From: Punica granatum
Lineage: Eukaryota > Streptophyta > Magnoliopsida > Myrtales > Lythraceae
Reading direction: 5' to 3'
NCBI RefSeq assembly: GCF_007655135.1
Contig: NC_045130.1
Span: forward strand, 372,001-436,000
DNA: 64,000 bases
This document shows, piece after piece, positions 22,940 through 34,430 of this stretch; the first letter of the stretch is position 1; each line of letters begins with the position of its first letter. The position numbers were made by a program, and so were the translations under genes. The notes under the pieces are model-generated. The model saw only the letters and a program-made list of their open reading frames with translations. It did not search any database and was not told where the DNA came from.

Positions 22940-23455
22940 TTTAGTTTATGAGACATACGAGACCTTATCGTTAGGTTTTCATCACTTTTGCTCCTCAAAT
23001 TTTTTCTTTTTTCATTATTATCCTCAAACTTTCAACATTTTCTTAATTTGGTCCTTAAATTCGAAAAAACCTAGAAATGAACTAGGGCCACCGATCAACC
23101 CCATCACCGAGGTTGCTTGCACCCACAGAGGATGTCGGCGACCATAGAGGTGGGGTTGGGGTCACCGATTAGCAGCTTGAGATCCCGATCGATTCGGGGT
23201 TGGGGCCGCTAATCGACAATCCCGACCCCACCCTCGAGATTTTTGGCGTCCTCTGTAGGTATCGACAACCTCGGTGGTAGGATTAGGGTCACTAACAGAC
23301 AGCCCCAGCCCCCTTTTCTTTTCTTTTTTCGAATTTTAGAACCAAATTATAAAAAGTTAGTTTGAGGGTAATAATGTAAAAGGAAAAGTTTGAGGACCAA
23401 AAGTGATGAAAAAACTAACGGTGAAGTCTCTTATGTCTCACTAAGTAAACCACAA
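22940..23455. mobile_element. Foldback (long inverted repeat) element
   Basis: Arms of roughly 130 bp at 22940-23075 and 23325-23455 are inverted copies. Matched segments include GAGACATACGAGAC with its partner GTCTCTTATGTCTC, and TTTTCATCACTTTTG with CAAAAGTGATGAAAA. The loop is GC-richer, with repeated CCCCAACCCC-like blocks. It lies about 310 bp upstream of the DUF2358 start codon. Weaker similarity may continue outward; no target duplication was fixed. Confidence 0.6.
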
Positions 23456-24689
23456 GGTATTAGTTGTCCCTCGAAAAATTACGGGATCCAATTTGTCCCT
23501 ATCTCAAACCACAATAGGAGAAAAGTATGTGATGGTCCCTAAAGGTTATCACTCGGGTTGTATGTATCCCAGACTGCGTAAGGTATAACTCTTTGGCCAA
23601 TCAATTCAAGTGGGCATAGGTAGGTGCATGCAAGTAGAAAGAAAAAAATTGATAATCGACCCAACTCGACCTAACCAAAACCCTTAAAAATTAATTTAGG
23701 TATTTGTTTATAAAAACAAATTTTACTTTACTTAACTTTTTTATCAATTTAACAACAAAATCATTATTTTTTATATTTTTTTCAAATTCTCTCACATACT
23801 TTTTCTTATCTATTATTAAAATTAATTTTTTAATACTAAAATTTTCAATTATTCAATAATTTTCCTCAATTTCAATATTTTTTCCTCAATTTAACAACAC
23901 AGTTATTACATTTTTATCTTTTTTTTAATTCTTTCACATACTTTTTCCAACTACTTTTGTTTTCTTATCCTCAAATCAAACTAAATTAAATTTAATTTCA
24001 TCATATGTTAATATGCGGACAGGTTAAACCTCTCACCGTGTCTTTTTTTTTTAAAAGAATAATCTTTTTGATGTTATGTTTATATTATGATTTGAAGTGG
24101 AGGTTTAAGTCTTGAAGATTCAATCTTATGATTTTTTTTATGAGTTCGATCTTATGATGTTATGTCTATGTGTTGTGAATCTTGAGATGTTTTTGTGACT
24201 TTGTTGATTTTAATTATGGTGAAAACTGAGATGTAGACTCCATATGTTGTATTTGAGCGTGTTTTATTTAATGAATTGACTTGATAGTTATCGAGATGTT
24301 TGTTGAAGTTGTGGACTTGCAGTGGAATATTGGAAAATGAAAACTATATTTTCGATTCATTTGACATTTGTAAAATTTTGCGGAAGTAAATGGTTTTTTC
24401 TCTAAATTCGGGTTAATTGGGAATCCAACCTGCGAGCAGACAAATTTCCTAACTAATTATAGTTGTTTCAGGAGAGTTTTTTTTTTCGACCTGAAATAAA
24501 AATGCTTGAACTAACCCAAACCGCTTTCACCTTTAGGCATAGGCGATCTTTCATTAGGCCACGACTAACGAACGAGATTTAATGCTTTTATCAGCTATTA
24601 GGAATTTTATTTCATTTTATTAGGTCAATGAATCTCTCTTATAAACGAAAAAAGAGCCTCGAATTATTTATCACATTCATATATTGATT
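23456..24689. other. Intergenic, AT-rich
   Basis: No gene is recognised. TTTTCTCAATTTAACAAC-like lines recur near 23750 and 23885, hinting at an old local duplication. Confidence 0.4.
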
Positions 24690-25195
24690 AAGGGTGTATT
24701 TGGGAGGATGGATTTGCAGGGAGAGGGAGGGATAGGATTTGGAGGGAGAGTGGAACTGTTTTCCCTTTATTTGGGAGAGTTGCTTGAGGTTGAGGGAGAG
24801 GAAGGAATTTGGAGAGAGACATTATCCCTCAATTTCATCAATTCCTAACTATCCAAATTTGGAGGAACTTGTGTTGGGGAATTATATGGTGCAATCACTT
24901 TTGGATTGCAAATAATAACAAATGAAATAAATATTAATTATCAAATGGTCAAAAAATTGATTCCATAATACAATTGATTGTCCATAAACCTTCTTCATTT
25001 GTTTCTATTTCCTCCTCGACGCAAGAAGTCTCATTTATTTCTTACAATATTTTATATTATATTTCACTGCCCTTATTTTCTCTTTCTTGCTAATTACTCT
25101 CAAATAAGGAAGTTGACTCTCCTCTCGTTTCCTACATTTCCTCTCCTCTCTTCTCTTTCCCTCTCCCTTCCACCCCTGTAAATCGACTGTTATAA
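24690..25195. mobile_element. Foldback MITE-like element with purine/pyrimidine arms
   Basis: The left arm is purine-rich (GGATTTGCAGGGAGAGGGAG near 24711) and the right arm is its pyrimidine-rich mirror, whose reverse complement begins CGATTTACAGGGG (near 25175-25187). Inner segments also pair: TTTATTTGGGAGAG near 24777 with CTCTCAAATAAGG near 25098. The outer boundaries do not match cleanly, so one end may be truncated. Confidence 0.45.
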
Positions 25196-26269
25196 TGTAA
25201 GCATCATTGGTCCAGGTAACTTATAATAATATTGATTCAATTTTTCAATTGCATTATATTTTTTAATCACATTATATTTTCAAAATTGATAATAGTTGTA
25301 TTAATTTTTTTCATTTGCGTATTAGTATAATTATTTTGTCTGCTCCTCTTGATCGATGCATGGATTTTGATACATTTCGAGGAAAAAGTTCAAAGGGAGA
25401 TTAATATAGACAAAACAAAAGGCAAAAATGAAAGTGAAAGTGAAAAAAGAAATAAAAACATGAGCTTGACATGTGACCTAGAATGTACAAGAGTTTTAGT
25501 ATATTAAAAAAGGTTTTAAGCAAATGACAAGATTTAAGGAAAAGTTAATCAATGCGAAATTTCAACCTCGATACTTCTTTATGTATGATTGAAGGATTAT
25601 CGAACTTATCTAAAGAATATGCGGTTATTCAGTTAACCGAACTAAATCGAACCCGAGCATCCCTACTTTAGGCGTCAATTGATTCGAGTATTGTTAGATT
25701 AATGGGAACATTAAGAATGAGGGGAAAATTGACCCATTCATCGAAGTTACGTTTTGTCTGGACCCATAAAATGCAGTTATAAGAGTGGCTTATTTGTTGT
25801 TCACCCGGATGATCCATTCCCTGCTTGTTGGTCGTGACAAAAATCGTAGCATGCATATATATGGACCAAGTTAAGCGAGGCAACTCATCATCTTTCATCA
25901 AATAATAACTTCCAGTGGATTTCATAGTTTTACTAGTGTTCGATCGGGGTGAGCATGTATGTAAACCTACCACCCTTTTTAAATTTTAATTGGCATGATT
26001 TTGATTATATTAATTATAAGGTGAGCATGAAAAGCTCCCGCTTTGCTTTTTTGCTTTGAAACTATATTATATTATAATTATATTTTATAGTAAAAATATT
26101 AAAACTGGTCCGTAGGTCGCTTGGGGAAGTGGCCCTCTACTCGCACCCCTCATTTCCTTTTCTTTTTATTATTTTTTATATTTTTTAATTTTGTTATTTT
26201 TATTTTAAAAAATTTCACCCCTTTTCTTTTGTATTTTCAAATTCGATCCGAAAAATTTGCTGCGTAATT
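25196..26269. other. Intergenic, AT-rich
   Basis: No gene is recognised. The minus-strand open frame at 25668-25973 has no family resemblance and unremarkable composition. Confidence 0.4.
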
Positions 26270-27190
26270 CAACCGATGTGTTATGCCAATAGATCCAATT
26301 GTAAGGTCAACGCATTATACCTTTTTAGAGATTTCATATCCGGCACCAATAAGATTTTAAGTAATTCGATTGACGCATTAGGCCAAATGATCGGGAAATG
26401 GCTTAGTTATTTCTACCCGCACAACCCATTTCCTTTTCTTTTTTTAATTTTTGTAATTTTTTTTAAAGTTTCATCCCTTTTTTTTTTTGCTCTTCAAATT
26501 CGATTCAAAAAATGTGCAGCGTAATTCCATCGATACGTTTATGGCAAAAGATATGATTATAAGATTGACGCGTTAAGCCTTTTCGGTGATTTCATATCCG
26601 ATACCAATAAAGTTCAACGTAATTCAATCGACGCGTTACGCCAAATTATCTTATCATTAAGTCGAAACGTTAGCCCTTTTTAGTGTTTTCAAATCTAAAC
26701 CGAACAAGGTTGTTTTTTTATAATTTTCATTTTTAAAAATTTCTCTCTTTTTTTTAGCATTTTCAAATCCAACTAAATAAAGTACCACTTAATCTGATCA
26801 ATCGTTATACCAAAATATCTTATCACAATGTTGATGCATTATGCCTTCTTAGCGCTTTCATATCTAACCCCAGTAAGGTTTTATGCAATTTCATCGACGC
26901 GTTATGCCAAATGATTCAATTGTTAGATAAAAAGTTTACGCATTTTTAGGGGACGTTTGATTTCAGAGTTAGAGTAACTTTAATTTTGATTTTGATTTTG
27001 ATTGTGGAAAAAGACAAATGAGATGGTATTATAAATTTGACTTGGGAAACGTGTGTTTTTGTTGTGTAGTGGGTAGAGTTAAAATCAAAATCATGATTCT
27101 AAAATCTAATCATCAAACCAAATATGCCCTTAGTGTTTCAAATATGACCAAAATAAGATACTACATAATGCGGTCGATGCAATATGTCAA
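26270..27190. repeat. Degenerate dispersed/tandem repeat field
   Basis: The phrase AATTC(A/G)ATCGACGCGTTA-GCCAAA-GAT, with variants, recurs near 26265, 26362, 26525, 26620, 26795, 26890 and 27165. It often alternates with a second phrase of the form TTGACGC-TTA-GCC-TTTT-AG. Spacing is irregular and the units are diverged, so this is an old satellite-like or recurrent element. It is interrupted by a Tourist-like MITE. Confidence 0.6.
26949..27129. mobile_element. Tourist-like MITE inserted in the repeat field
   Basis: The 181 bp segment shares its body with the MITEs at 5098 and 5661 (GAGTAACTTTAATTTTGATT, then GGGAAACGTGTGTTTTTGTT). It is flanked by TTA on both sides (26946-26948 and 27130-27132), the canonical PIF/Harbinger duplication. 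The ends are GGGGACGTTTGATT and, in reverse complement, GGGCATATTTGG. Confidence 0.7.
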
Positions 27191-28169
27191 ATGATTTGAT
27201 CTTTATAATTGAACTATTTCTGAAAAATACTTTTATCATTACTTTCATTTAAAAAAATTAGAAGAAATTTCGTACTAGAGGTACGAGATATACAAATTAC
27301 AATATATGTAATATTTTTTTAAAAATTTTAGTATCAAGTGCGAAATCTTTTCGCGCTCCTTTTCTTTATTTTCCATTTTTTGTCTAATATTTACAGTGGG
27401 TAACCTAAATGATTTATCGGGTCAAATGATCCATAATTATGGCTGGCAAATTATTCCTTGAAAAATATAATGTCATGTTTTATACCCATACGATATACAA
27501 GTTTTTCTTATTTTCTTTGATCATTGTAAAATTTGATACGATGCATTTTACTCTATTTTCTCTATCTATTTTACTTTTTTATGAAGACTTAGACATATAT
27601 CATATACTTTTTTTAATATAAATATTCATTCACAGATACATACTTTATTCGTTTAAATTGCATTTTTCTTAAGAAATTATACTAATTAGGCACATACTTT
27701 TTGAATTACATGTAAAACTTTTTCTCTCTTTGTCCATATGAAAAAATCAAACGATGAAAATTAATTTTATTATTAATTTATTTTCATAAATTTACAAAAT
27801 GCAAGCACTTTCATTTTGTTAAAGTCCATCATGTCTTCCTTTACTTAATATTATTTTCTAATCTTATTTATACCTATCTTTTTAAGAGTAAAACTATAAA
27901 CTTTACATTCAAGAATCAACCCATTTAACATATTAAAAATACACTCCATACAAACTTTTAAAAAATAATATCACATATGATAACATAGTACCATTTCTTA
28001 AAAAAAATTATTATTTACTATTAATAAAGGGTTCATCATTTTTACAAATAAGTAAATTCATTATTAATTTCAATTATAAACTATATTGATTATTACACAA
28101 ACCATTATGTTGAATCAAAATTTTTAAAAAAAATTTCGAACCTGCGGCAAGGCGCAAGCCCGCCTCTAG
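27191..28169 (+). mobile_element. Helitron 3' terminus with AT-rich body
   Basis: Bases 28144-28163 form a GC-rich hairpin (GCGG / CCGC stem), followed by CTAG at 28166-28169 and a T, the standard Helitron 3' signature. The body upstream is AT-rich and non-coding. The 5' end could not be placed, so the left coordinate is nominal. Confidence 0.4.
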
Positions 28170-28170
28170 T

Positions 28171-29827
28171 CTCAACTCTCATTAATTATAACACCATCTC
28201 CAATAAACACTTCCCTTCCTTTATGGACTACTTGGAATTGGAAACTCATTTCCTTTCCTTTCTACTCTGAACCCCATGCATGCAAGTATTGGGCCTCCAT
28301 CCGTCATTGAACGTGGGCCGGACCTTGTATTCTACTAGGCCCGACGGAATCGACCGCCGCCTTCTAACCGTCGTCGAACATCATCGATCTTCTTTTTTCC
28401 CCCCGCCGGAACCGGAACAAGAGAGTCAATGATACCTCAACCAGTCAAAAACTCTCGCTTGGATCCGGGCAGAATCCATATGGATTGAAGTTCGAAAATT
28501 CATTTTCATCCAACCAACCAATGTTAAAGATTTCTCTTTTTTTATTTTCCTTTCTTTCGATGAATTCAGCAACCAACCATGTTACGATTCCAGAGGTGAA
28601 TCCAGATGAATTGGCAGAGACAGTCACGCGCTCAAATGAGCTTCTCAAGATTATATTTTTGTTAAAAAAACATCATCAACCTATCTTCTGATAAGCAGTG
28701 ATTGGAAGCAGCATGTAAAAGTGTTGGTTGGGCATGTAGCTGAGATTTCCAGGAGCTCCAGAAATGAAAGGCAATTCGGGAGGCCCTACGACTCGGCCGG
28801 CCAATTTTCTCTGCGAAGGGAATAATCGGAGGATATGTTGTGCTGGGAACCATAGTTCGTCTCATTTCCCTAAAATTAAAAACCCACTCGGAAGATTATA
28901 AAAAAAGAAAGAAAAAATGTCCGAATTTCAGACCCAGAACTAATTGACCGGAGCACCACACACCCAGCGGTGAAAGAATTGCTCCGGCCGGCCCGCTCTC
29001 GGTGACGATTCTATGTTCGAAGGCAAACTTGGATGAGAGCGCATACAATTTTCATGGCGCCCCCTCCATAGGTCCTTCGGTCAGATCAGATCCACATAAT
29101 AACAACCCCCATTACCTAAAAAAGAACCCAAAAAAAAAAAGCAATTTTTTTTCCTGAAAAATAAAGGAGGTGGAAGAGAAGCTGCTCAGTGAATACGAAC
29201 CATAAGTTAAAGAAGACTCATTTTGGGAGATTGATTGTTCACCCAATCGATGTTTACATCTCTGTGATTTCTCTTCATCGCATCGCATCTCCTCCACTAA
29301 ACCTTCACAAAATGATGATAATATCCATTCGATACACGTAATTAATTTTCACACAAAATGACTCCGGTCAGGGAAGAAAAAAGAAAGGAAAAAAAAAAAA
29401 GGAAATCAGCCACCGAAAGCTGCCGGCATCTCAAACCCTACAAATCCGGCGTCTCTCGTTGGTTTGGTCGAAAGGGTTGAGCAGGAGTAGAGGTGGTGCT
29501 CAGCTCCCCCATCACATCACACACACACACATATATATATATAGCATAGCAGCCAACCGCAGCCAGCCAGAAGGAACACCGCGGTCTGGGCTTTATGACT
29601 GATTGGGCTTGAATGCGCACCTCGCATTGGGCTGGGCTTCGACTCAGTACAGCATCTCATATGCATGGCAATAGCATTAGCTGTACTGTACTGTATTGTA
29701 TATGCACGGATTAAAAGATAGAGATCTTTGAGCCGAAACTCATTGACAGTTTTAGGTTCGTTTGGTTTCGGATCTGGAATTTTACTTAATTCCATTTCAG
29801 CATAATTGACTCTGATGATACTAATAC
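28171..29827. other. Intergenic, no gene recognised
   Basis: Several open frames of 60-113 codons exist on both strands, none like a known protein. Around 28280-28420 and 28700-28860 composition is more gene-like, so an exon of an unrecognised gene cannot be excluded. The right end should include the 3' UTR of the LEA2 gene. Confidence 0.35.
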
Positions 29828-30480
29828 CTACTGTTCGAGATTGACTCGGCGCTTGCACTTTTGTTCTTGAATAGCCTGGCTCGAGATGTTCACGACCATG
29901 GCGCGCCTCATCTTCATGATGACGTGCTTCTTGATGATGTTGAGCATCTTCATCCTCCTCGGGATCCTCAAATAGCTGCTCGTCAGAAGCAACCCCGAGC
30001 TCAGGTTCGGGCTCAACATGAGTGTGTCGGGGATTATATCCACTGTGGTATTCATGCGCATCGTCCTCCTGGGCCTTGCACGCCCCGGCAGCCCGTGGGC
30101 CTCACGACCACCGTCCCATGGTAGTACAGCGTCGTGGTCGTGTTGCTGTACTCGAAAGATGTGATATTCGGATCCTTCACGGACACGTTGGCTATTAAGG
30201 ACCTGTTGACCCCTGGTTTGGGAATTGAATCATTGACTAGATCCAGCCTGGCGACGGTGACTCTGTTCATTTTGATCGTTGGGTCTTTGACTTGGAACAC
30301 CGTGAAGATCAGTCCTATGATCACCACCACTTGGATGAGCAACACGGCGGCGATGCAGCCGCAGCATTTGAGGCATCTTTGGTTCCTGCTCTCCTTTAAG
30401 TGAACGTCTGGCTCGAAGCCATCACTCTGTGGCTGGTCCGAGGCTGGGGCAAGTGGCCTAACTTGCTCTCCTTGGACCAT
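29828..30480 (-). pseudogene. LEA2 / NDR1-HIN1-like protein, one-base frameshift
   Basis: The N-terminal frame runs from ATG at 30480 with a hydrophilic head, then a Cys-containing membrane anchor (CCGCIAAVLLIQVVVIIGLI), then the start of a LEA2 beta-sandwich (VARLDLVNDSIPKP, ANVSVKDPN, TTTLYYHGTVV). At about 30103-30108 the match jumps to the next frame, which continues as the rest of the domain (RRTMRMNTTVDIIPD, then KKHVIMKMRRAMVVNISSQA, then QKCKRR) to a stop at 29828. One missing base explains the break; the combined length would be about 217 residues, normal for these single-exon genes. The family are single-pass plasma-membrane or endomembrane proteins linked to stress and defence. Either the gene is recently dead or the assembly dropped a base. 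No other lesion is seen. Confidence 0.8.
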
Positions 30481-30759
30481 TGTCTAGATCGGTTCGAAGT
30501 TATATGCCAGGATATTCAGAAAAAAATTCAGAGGACGAAGTGTTCGTTTCGTTCTTCAGCTTGTAATTTAATAATAAGGTATGTGAGAACGAAGTGGCTC
30601 TTTAGGGGGCTGAACTTCTTCGACTTGGGATCGACATCACACTAAATAATCGGAAAGGGTATAATATATATACTGGACTATTATATGATATATGTATCCT
30701 AATTATATACCCTTATTCATCTTTATTGACTACTAGAATTTTATTTCATTCATTGTACT

Positions 30760-30949
30760 TATTAGGGAGAGAATCGAGGGATATGATATGGAGAAAATCA
30801 ATTAGGGATATCAAAAAATATTTGATATTTATGATATTATGTAATCTTTGATATATTTCCACAATTGTTGCATTCCATCTACTATAAATAAGAATACATT
30901 CACACCATTTGGTGTGTGTGACATTCTAGTAAATTCTCTATATTCTTTA
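30760..30949 (+). repeat. Copia-like LTR, copy 1
   Basis: 190 bp from TATTAGGGAG to CTATATTCTTTA. It contains a TATA-like CTATAAATA at 30880-30888 and sits directly before a primer site at 30950-30961. Confidence 0.65.
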
Positions 30950-31742
30950 TGGTATCAGAGCGAGACGATCCTGCTGCTACTAATTAAAGCTTCCGTTAAT
31001 ATGTTCTCCGGCGCGTCCGGCCATGACCGGGCGTGCCCGGCAACCTCAATTTTGCACTTGTCAACCCCAATTTCTCTACCTTTCTTTCACAGTTCTACCC
31101 GAGAAAGCTTCATTTTCCTCGCCTACTTAGATTGTCTGAAATAAATCTCTCCTCCCTGCAGATTGTCTCCGTCTCCCCCTTGCCGACAAGAATACCTCAA
31201 ATTCTTTTGTCCTACTGCAACGATAGTCAGTATTGGATTTGAGTCACACAATTTCGAGTTTTTCCTTCCTCTCTCTCTAGACTCGTCTGCGGAATCTCTC
31301 TCGTTTCTTTCGCCCCAAATCTCGACAGTTATCTTTTCTGCAACCACTGGTCGTGCTCGACCTTCCTTAAATTTTTTGTTGTCCCGAACCCCAGTCACAG
31401 CCTCGTCTTCTCAAGTCTCTCTTTTGCTAATGCTCACAGCTTTTCTCTTTGTTGGTCTTTCCCTCTAAACCTTTCACCTTTAAAATTGGGCTATTGCATT
31501 TTTTCTTCCCTTTTCGGCCTATTCTACTTGTGGTCACGGGCTTATACACTGCCACTGCCAAGGACGTGAAAGCCAGCTTTTCCAAGCCATTTCTAATCAC
31601 TTCATCAGGCGGCGACCGATCAACTCAATTAAAGCTTCACAGTTCTTGCAGGGGAGTATTCACGGAGGGTCTATTCACACTGCATTTGCTAAAATTAGTT
31701 TCAAGCTCAACGTGCGGCCTCCCCGTTGTGCTTGCAGGGGAG

Positions 31743-31932
31743 TATTAGGGAGAGAATCGAGGGATATGATATGGAGAAAATCAATTAGGGATATCAAAAA
31801 ATATTTGATATTTATGATATTATGTAATCTTTGATATATTTCCACAATTGTTGCATTCCATCTACTATAAATAAGAATACATTCACACCATTTGGTGTGT
31901 GTGACATTCTAGTAAATTCTCTATATTCTTTA
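31743..31932 (+). repeat. Copia-like LTR, copy 2
   Basis: Same 190 bp as copy 1. It is preceded by the purine tract GCAGGGGAG and followed by a second primer site at 31933-31944. Identity to copy 1 suggests recent insertion or gene conversion. Confidence 0.65.
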
Positions 31933-32011
31933 TGGTATCAGAGCGAGACGATCCTGCTGCTACTAATTAAAGCTTCCGTTAATATGTTCTCCGGCGCGTC
32001 CGGCCATGACC

Positions 32012-34430
32012 AGTGGTTGCAGAATAGTGAATGCACGTATAGGGAATAGAGATTTGGTCTTGCAGGGGCCACATGCTGCCGTTCCAGGGAGGAATTTATC
32101 TTAGGCCCTTTTGACAGACCGAGAAAATCTTACCTGTAATGAATATATTAGGCGATACGGTGTCACTAAATTCAATATTTTTTTAAACCGTAGTAGTTAA
32201 TTATATCACAGATCTGTAATCATATGAGCTGATATGTCGAAGTCGAAGAATTATCCGCAGATAGCTTATCGCGTATGAGAACTATATTTATTCTTTCGAA
32301 ATGAAACAACATAAATTAATGGGCCACAAACAGCCCAAAACTAGTTCACTGTCTAATTTTGAAGCCCAACCGTCATGTCATAGATGATGAACTCAACAAT
32401 TGTCCTCCTGCCTGATCAGCCGCCCGCCAGAATCCGGACTACTCCTACCAATCCTTTCCTTCTCCACCACCCTCACATCCGAAGGTGACCCAGCCCTAAC
32501 TCATCGCTTTCATGAAGACGAGAGTCTTTCGTGGAAAATGTACTATTCTCTCCTTCACGGTTCCAGCAGGTCCTCAGCCCTATCTCGAGGAGAATCGACA
32601 TTGCTGTAGAAAGGATGGAGTTGGAGAAAGGCATTAATATCCTTTACCGCGATCTCGCTGCCCAGTCTGATGAACATGTACGTTCTCAACATGACTATGC
32701 CCAGTCTGATAATGAGCATGTGCGTTCTCAACATGTCTACCCGAACTGACTGTCAATGTCTTGACAAGGTTCATGATGCACTCAAGGTGCTCAATGCATG
32801 AGAGAAGCTCCGAGCATGATCTGTGCCTTCTGATCTTGGTCAGATAACCATAGCGCCAAAGAGATGATGAAATTATCCCATGAGATAATATGTGTGTGTG
32901 TGTGTGTGTAAATATATATGTTGGGTTTGGTCTAGGCATGTTGGCCCGATGGTCCATGTTTGGTTCGCATTGAGGTTGAAGGTGGAGAACTTCTTCAATT
33001 CGCACGCTACAACACTTCTATCAGCTGTTTCCGCAAGGAAGGAAAACAGGGCTGACAATGCTTCCGAGTTGTTCAAGAGGACGGAGAAGGGAAAGAGTGT
33101 CGTGGAGAAAGCCATTCGTCACTCACAACACTCTGATACTAGTCCGGCAACCCGCGCATTTTACGGGCGTTTGCATTTTTTATTGTTAATTGATATTGTT
33201 GAAATTACGAAGCTTCTGATGACAAAAATAATAACTAAAATATTTGGATTAGTTTGATTAATTAATATACTCAGCAACGGATCTAGAAATTTTATCCAAG
33301 AGGAACGAAGTCCAAAGAAATTTTATATAGTAAACTCAATGGCCCCACCTAAAACACAAAAATCCATCCCTGAGTATACTCATCATGCAATTCATTTATG
33401 GGTATGGATTGGTAAATGAAACATACTCTCACCGTAAATGACTACAGTGGCGCTCTATAAAAATAAAAATCTATTGAAGAAAATAAAGACGGTGGCAAAT
33501 TTATACAAATATAAGGAAAATATTGCGAACCTTCTATCCTAATATATATATATATATATATTCTAAATTCTCACGTGTTCCTATTTCACGCCTCGTCGCA
33601 TGAATGGAAGATTTTCGTGAGGAGTCTAAATTAATATATATAGATACTAATGTTGATATGTAGATTTCTTTTTGATTATATATATATATATATATAGATC
33701 GATCTTCAGGAAGACACGGGGATTTCTCGATTGCCTGCAGATTGATGGTGCAGATGGAGATAGAGGGACCATTTGATATTGTTCCATCATCTCAAATGAT
33801 AATATATGTATATATTTGATGAAACTCAGCTTCGGTTCAACCATTCATTTTTCAGTTTGAACAAATGACGCTATTAGGTGATATATGCATCCGGTTCAAA
33901 TTTAACTTCCTCATTTCGTGAGTAATTAGACGCCGGTTTTTAATTATCCAGATGCTGAAATGGAATCAAAGGATATATATGATTAAAGCTGAACTTCTAC
34001 AGACTATACGTTTACAAAAGAAACAGAGAACAACATTGCCTCCCTTAATTCCCTTGTCATCTACAACTACGTACATGCCCTTCCCTATATATCTTCATCT
34101 CCCTAAAATTAAATTGTACAAAGATAATTAGAAAACCGTACAGCAACCTCTTTCTTCTTCGCTAGGGAAAGTGATTGGCCTAGTTCTCGCCGATAGGCGC
34201 TGGCAGCTTGCTTCCAAGCCTAGCCAACTAGTTTAGTTGTGGCCATGGCCCGAAGGAGCCTTGCCCAAGACCGAGCATTGTTGCTGCTCAAGATTCCATC
34301 ACTAAAGCGCGCGCGGCTGCAATCTCCGCTCCGTTGCCTCTCTCTCTCTCTCTCTCTCTCACGCAGAAGTCAAAAAAGTGTTCCTACATCAACAAACTGC
34401 TTTAATTTGCTTGCTGTTCCTTTCCCTAAG
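32012..34430. other. Intergenic with an unassigned coding-like segment
   Basis: On the plus strand, 32530-32746 can encode RFQQVLSPISRRIDIAVERM and a following stretch with the repeated phrase EHVRSQH. At 32963-33150 another frame reads LRLKVENFFNSHATTLLSAV, which then becomes highly charged and helical. The two are in different frames with a GT microsatellite between, so they may be exons of a real or decayed gene. I do not recognise the family. The rest is AT-rich with (TA)n tracts near 33542 and 33678; the right end holds the WRKY 3' flank. Confidence 0.35.

Larger units (their letters stand above)
30760..32011 (+). mobile_element. Ty1/copia-like non-autonomous LTR element, partly tandem
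   Basis: A 269 bp unit occurs at 30760-31028 and again at 31743-32011, offset by exactly 983 bp and identical by eye. Each unit is a 190 bp LTR-like sequence followed by TGGTATCAGAGC, the initiator-Met-tRNA primer site of copia elements, and about 67 bp of leader. Between them lie 714 bp with no gag or pol. A purine run (GCAGGGGAG, 31734-31742) directly precedes the second LTR, as a polypurine tract should. The order LTR-internal-LTR-leader means the element continues into a second, truncated internal region, as in tandem TRIM arrays. Terminal bases are TA...TA rather than TG...CA. Confidence 0.7.

Noticed and set aside
28445..28865. Two 67-codon minus-strand frames and a plus-strand frame
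   Set aside because: No family resemblance, no consistent splice model, and overlapping frames on both strands; left as unassigned DNA.
30103..30108. A tiny intron to explain the LEA2 frame change (GTGAG is present)
   Set aside because: Any intron here would be about 30-40 bases, far too short, and would delete conserved residues that are present in the shifted frame.
30848..32049. Identical frames beginning MIYFHNCCIPS at 30848 and 31831
   Set aside because: They are translations of the copia-like LTR and leader repeat, not genes.
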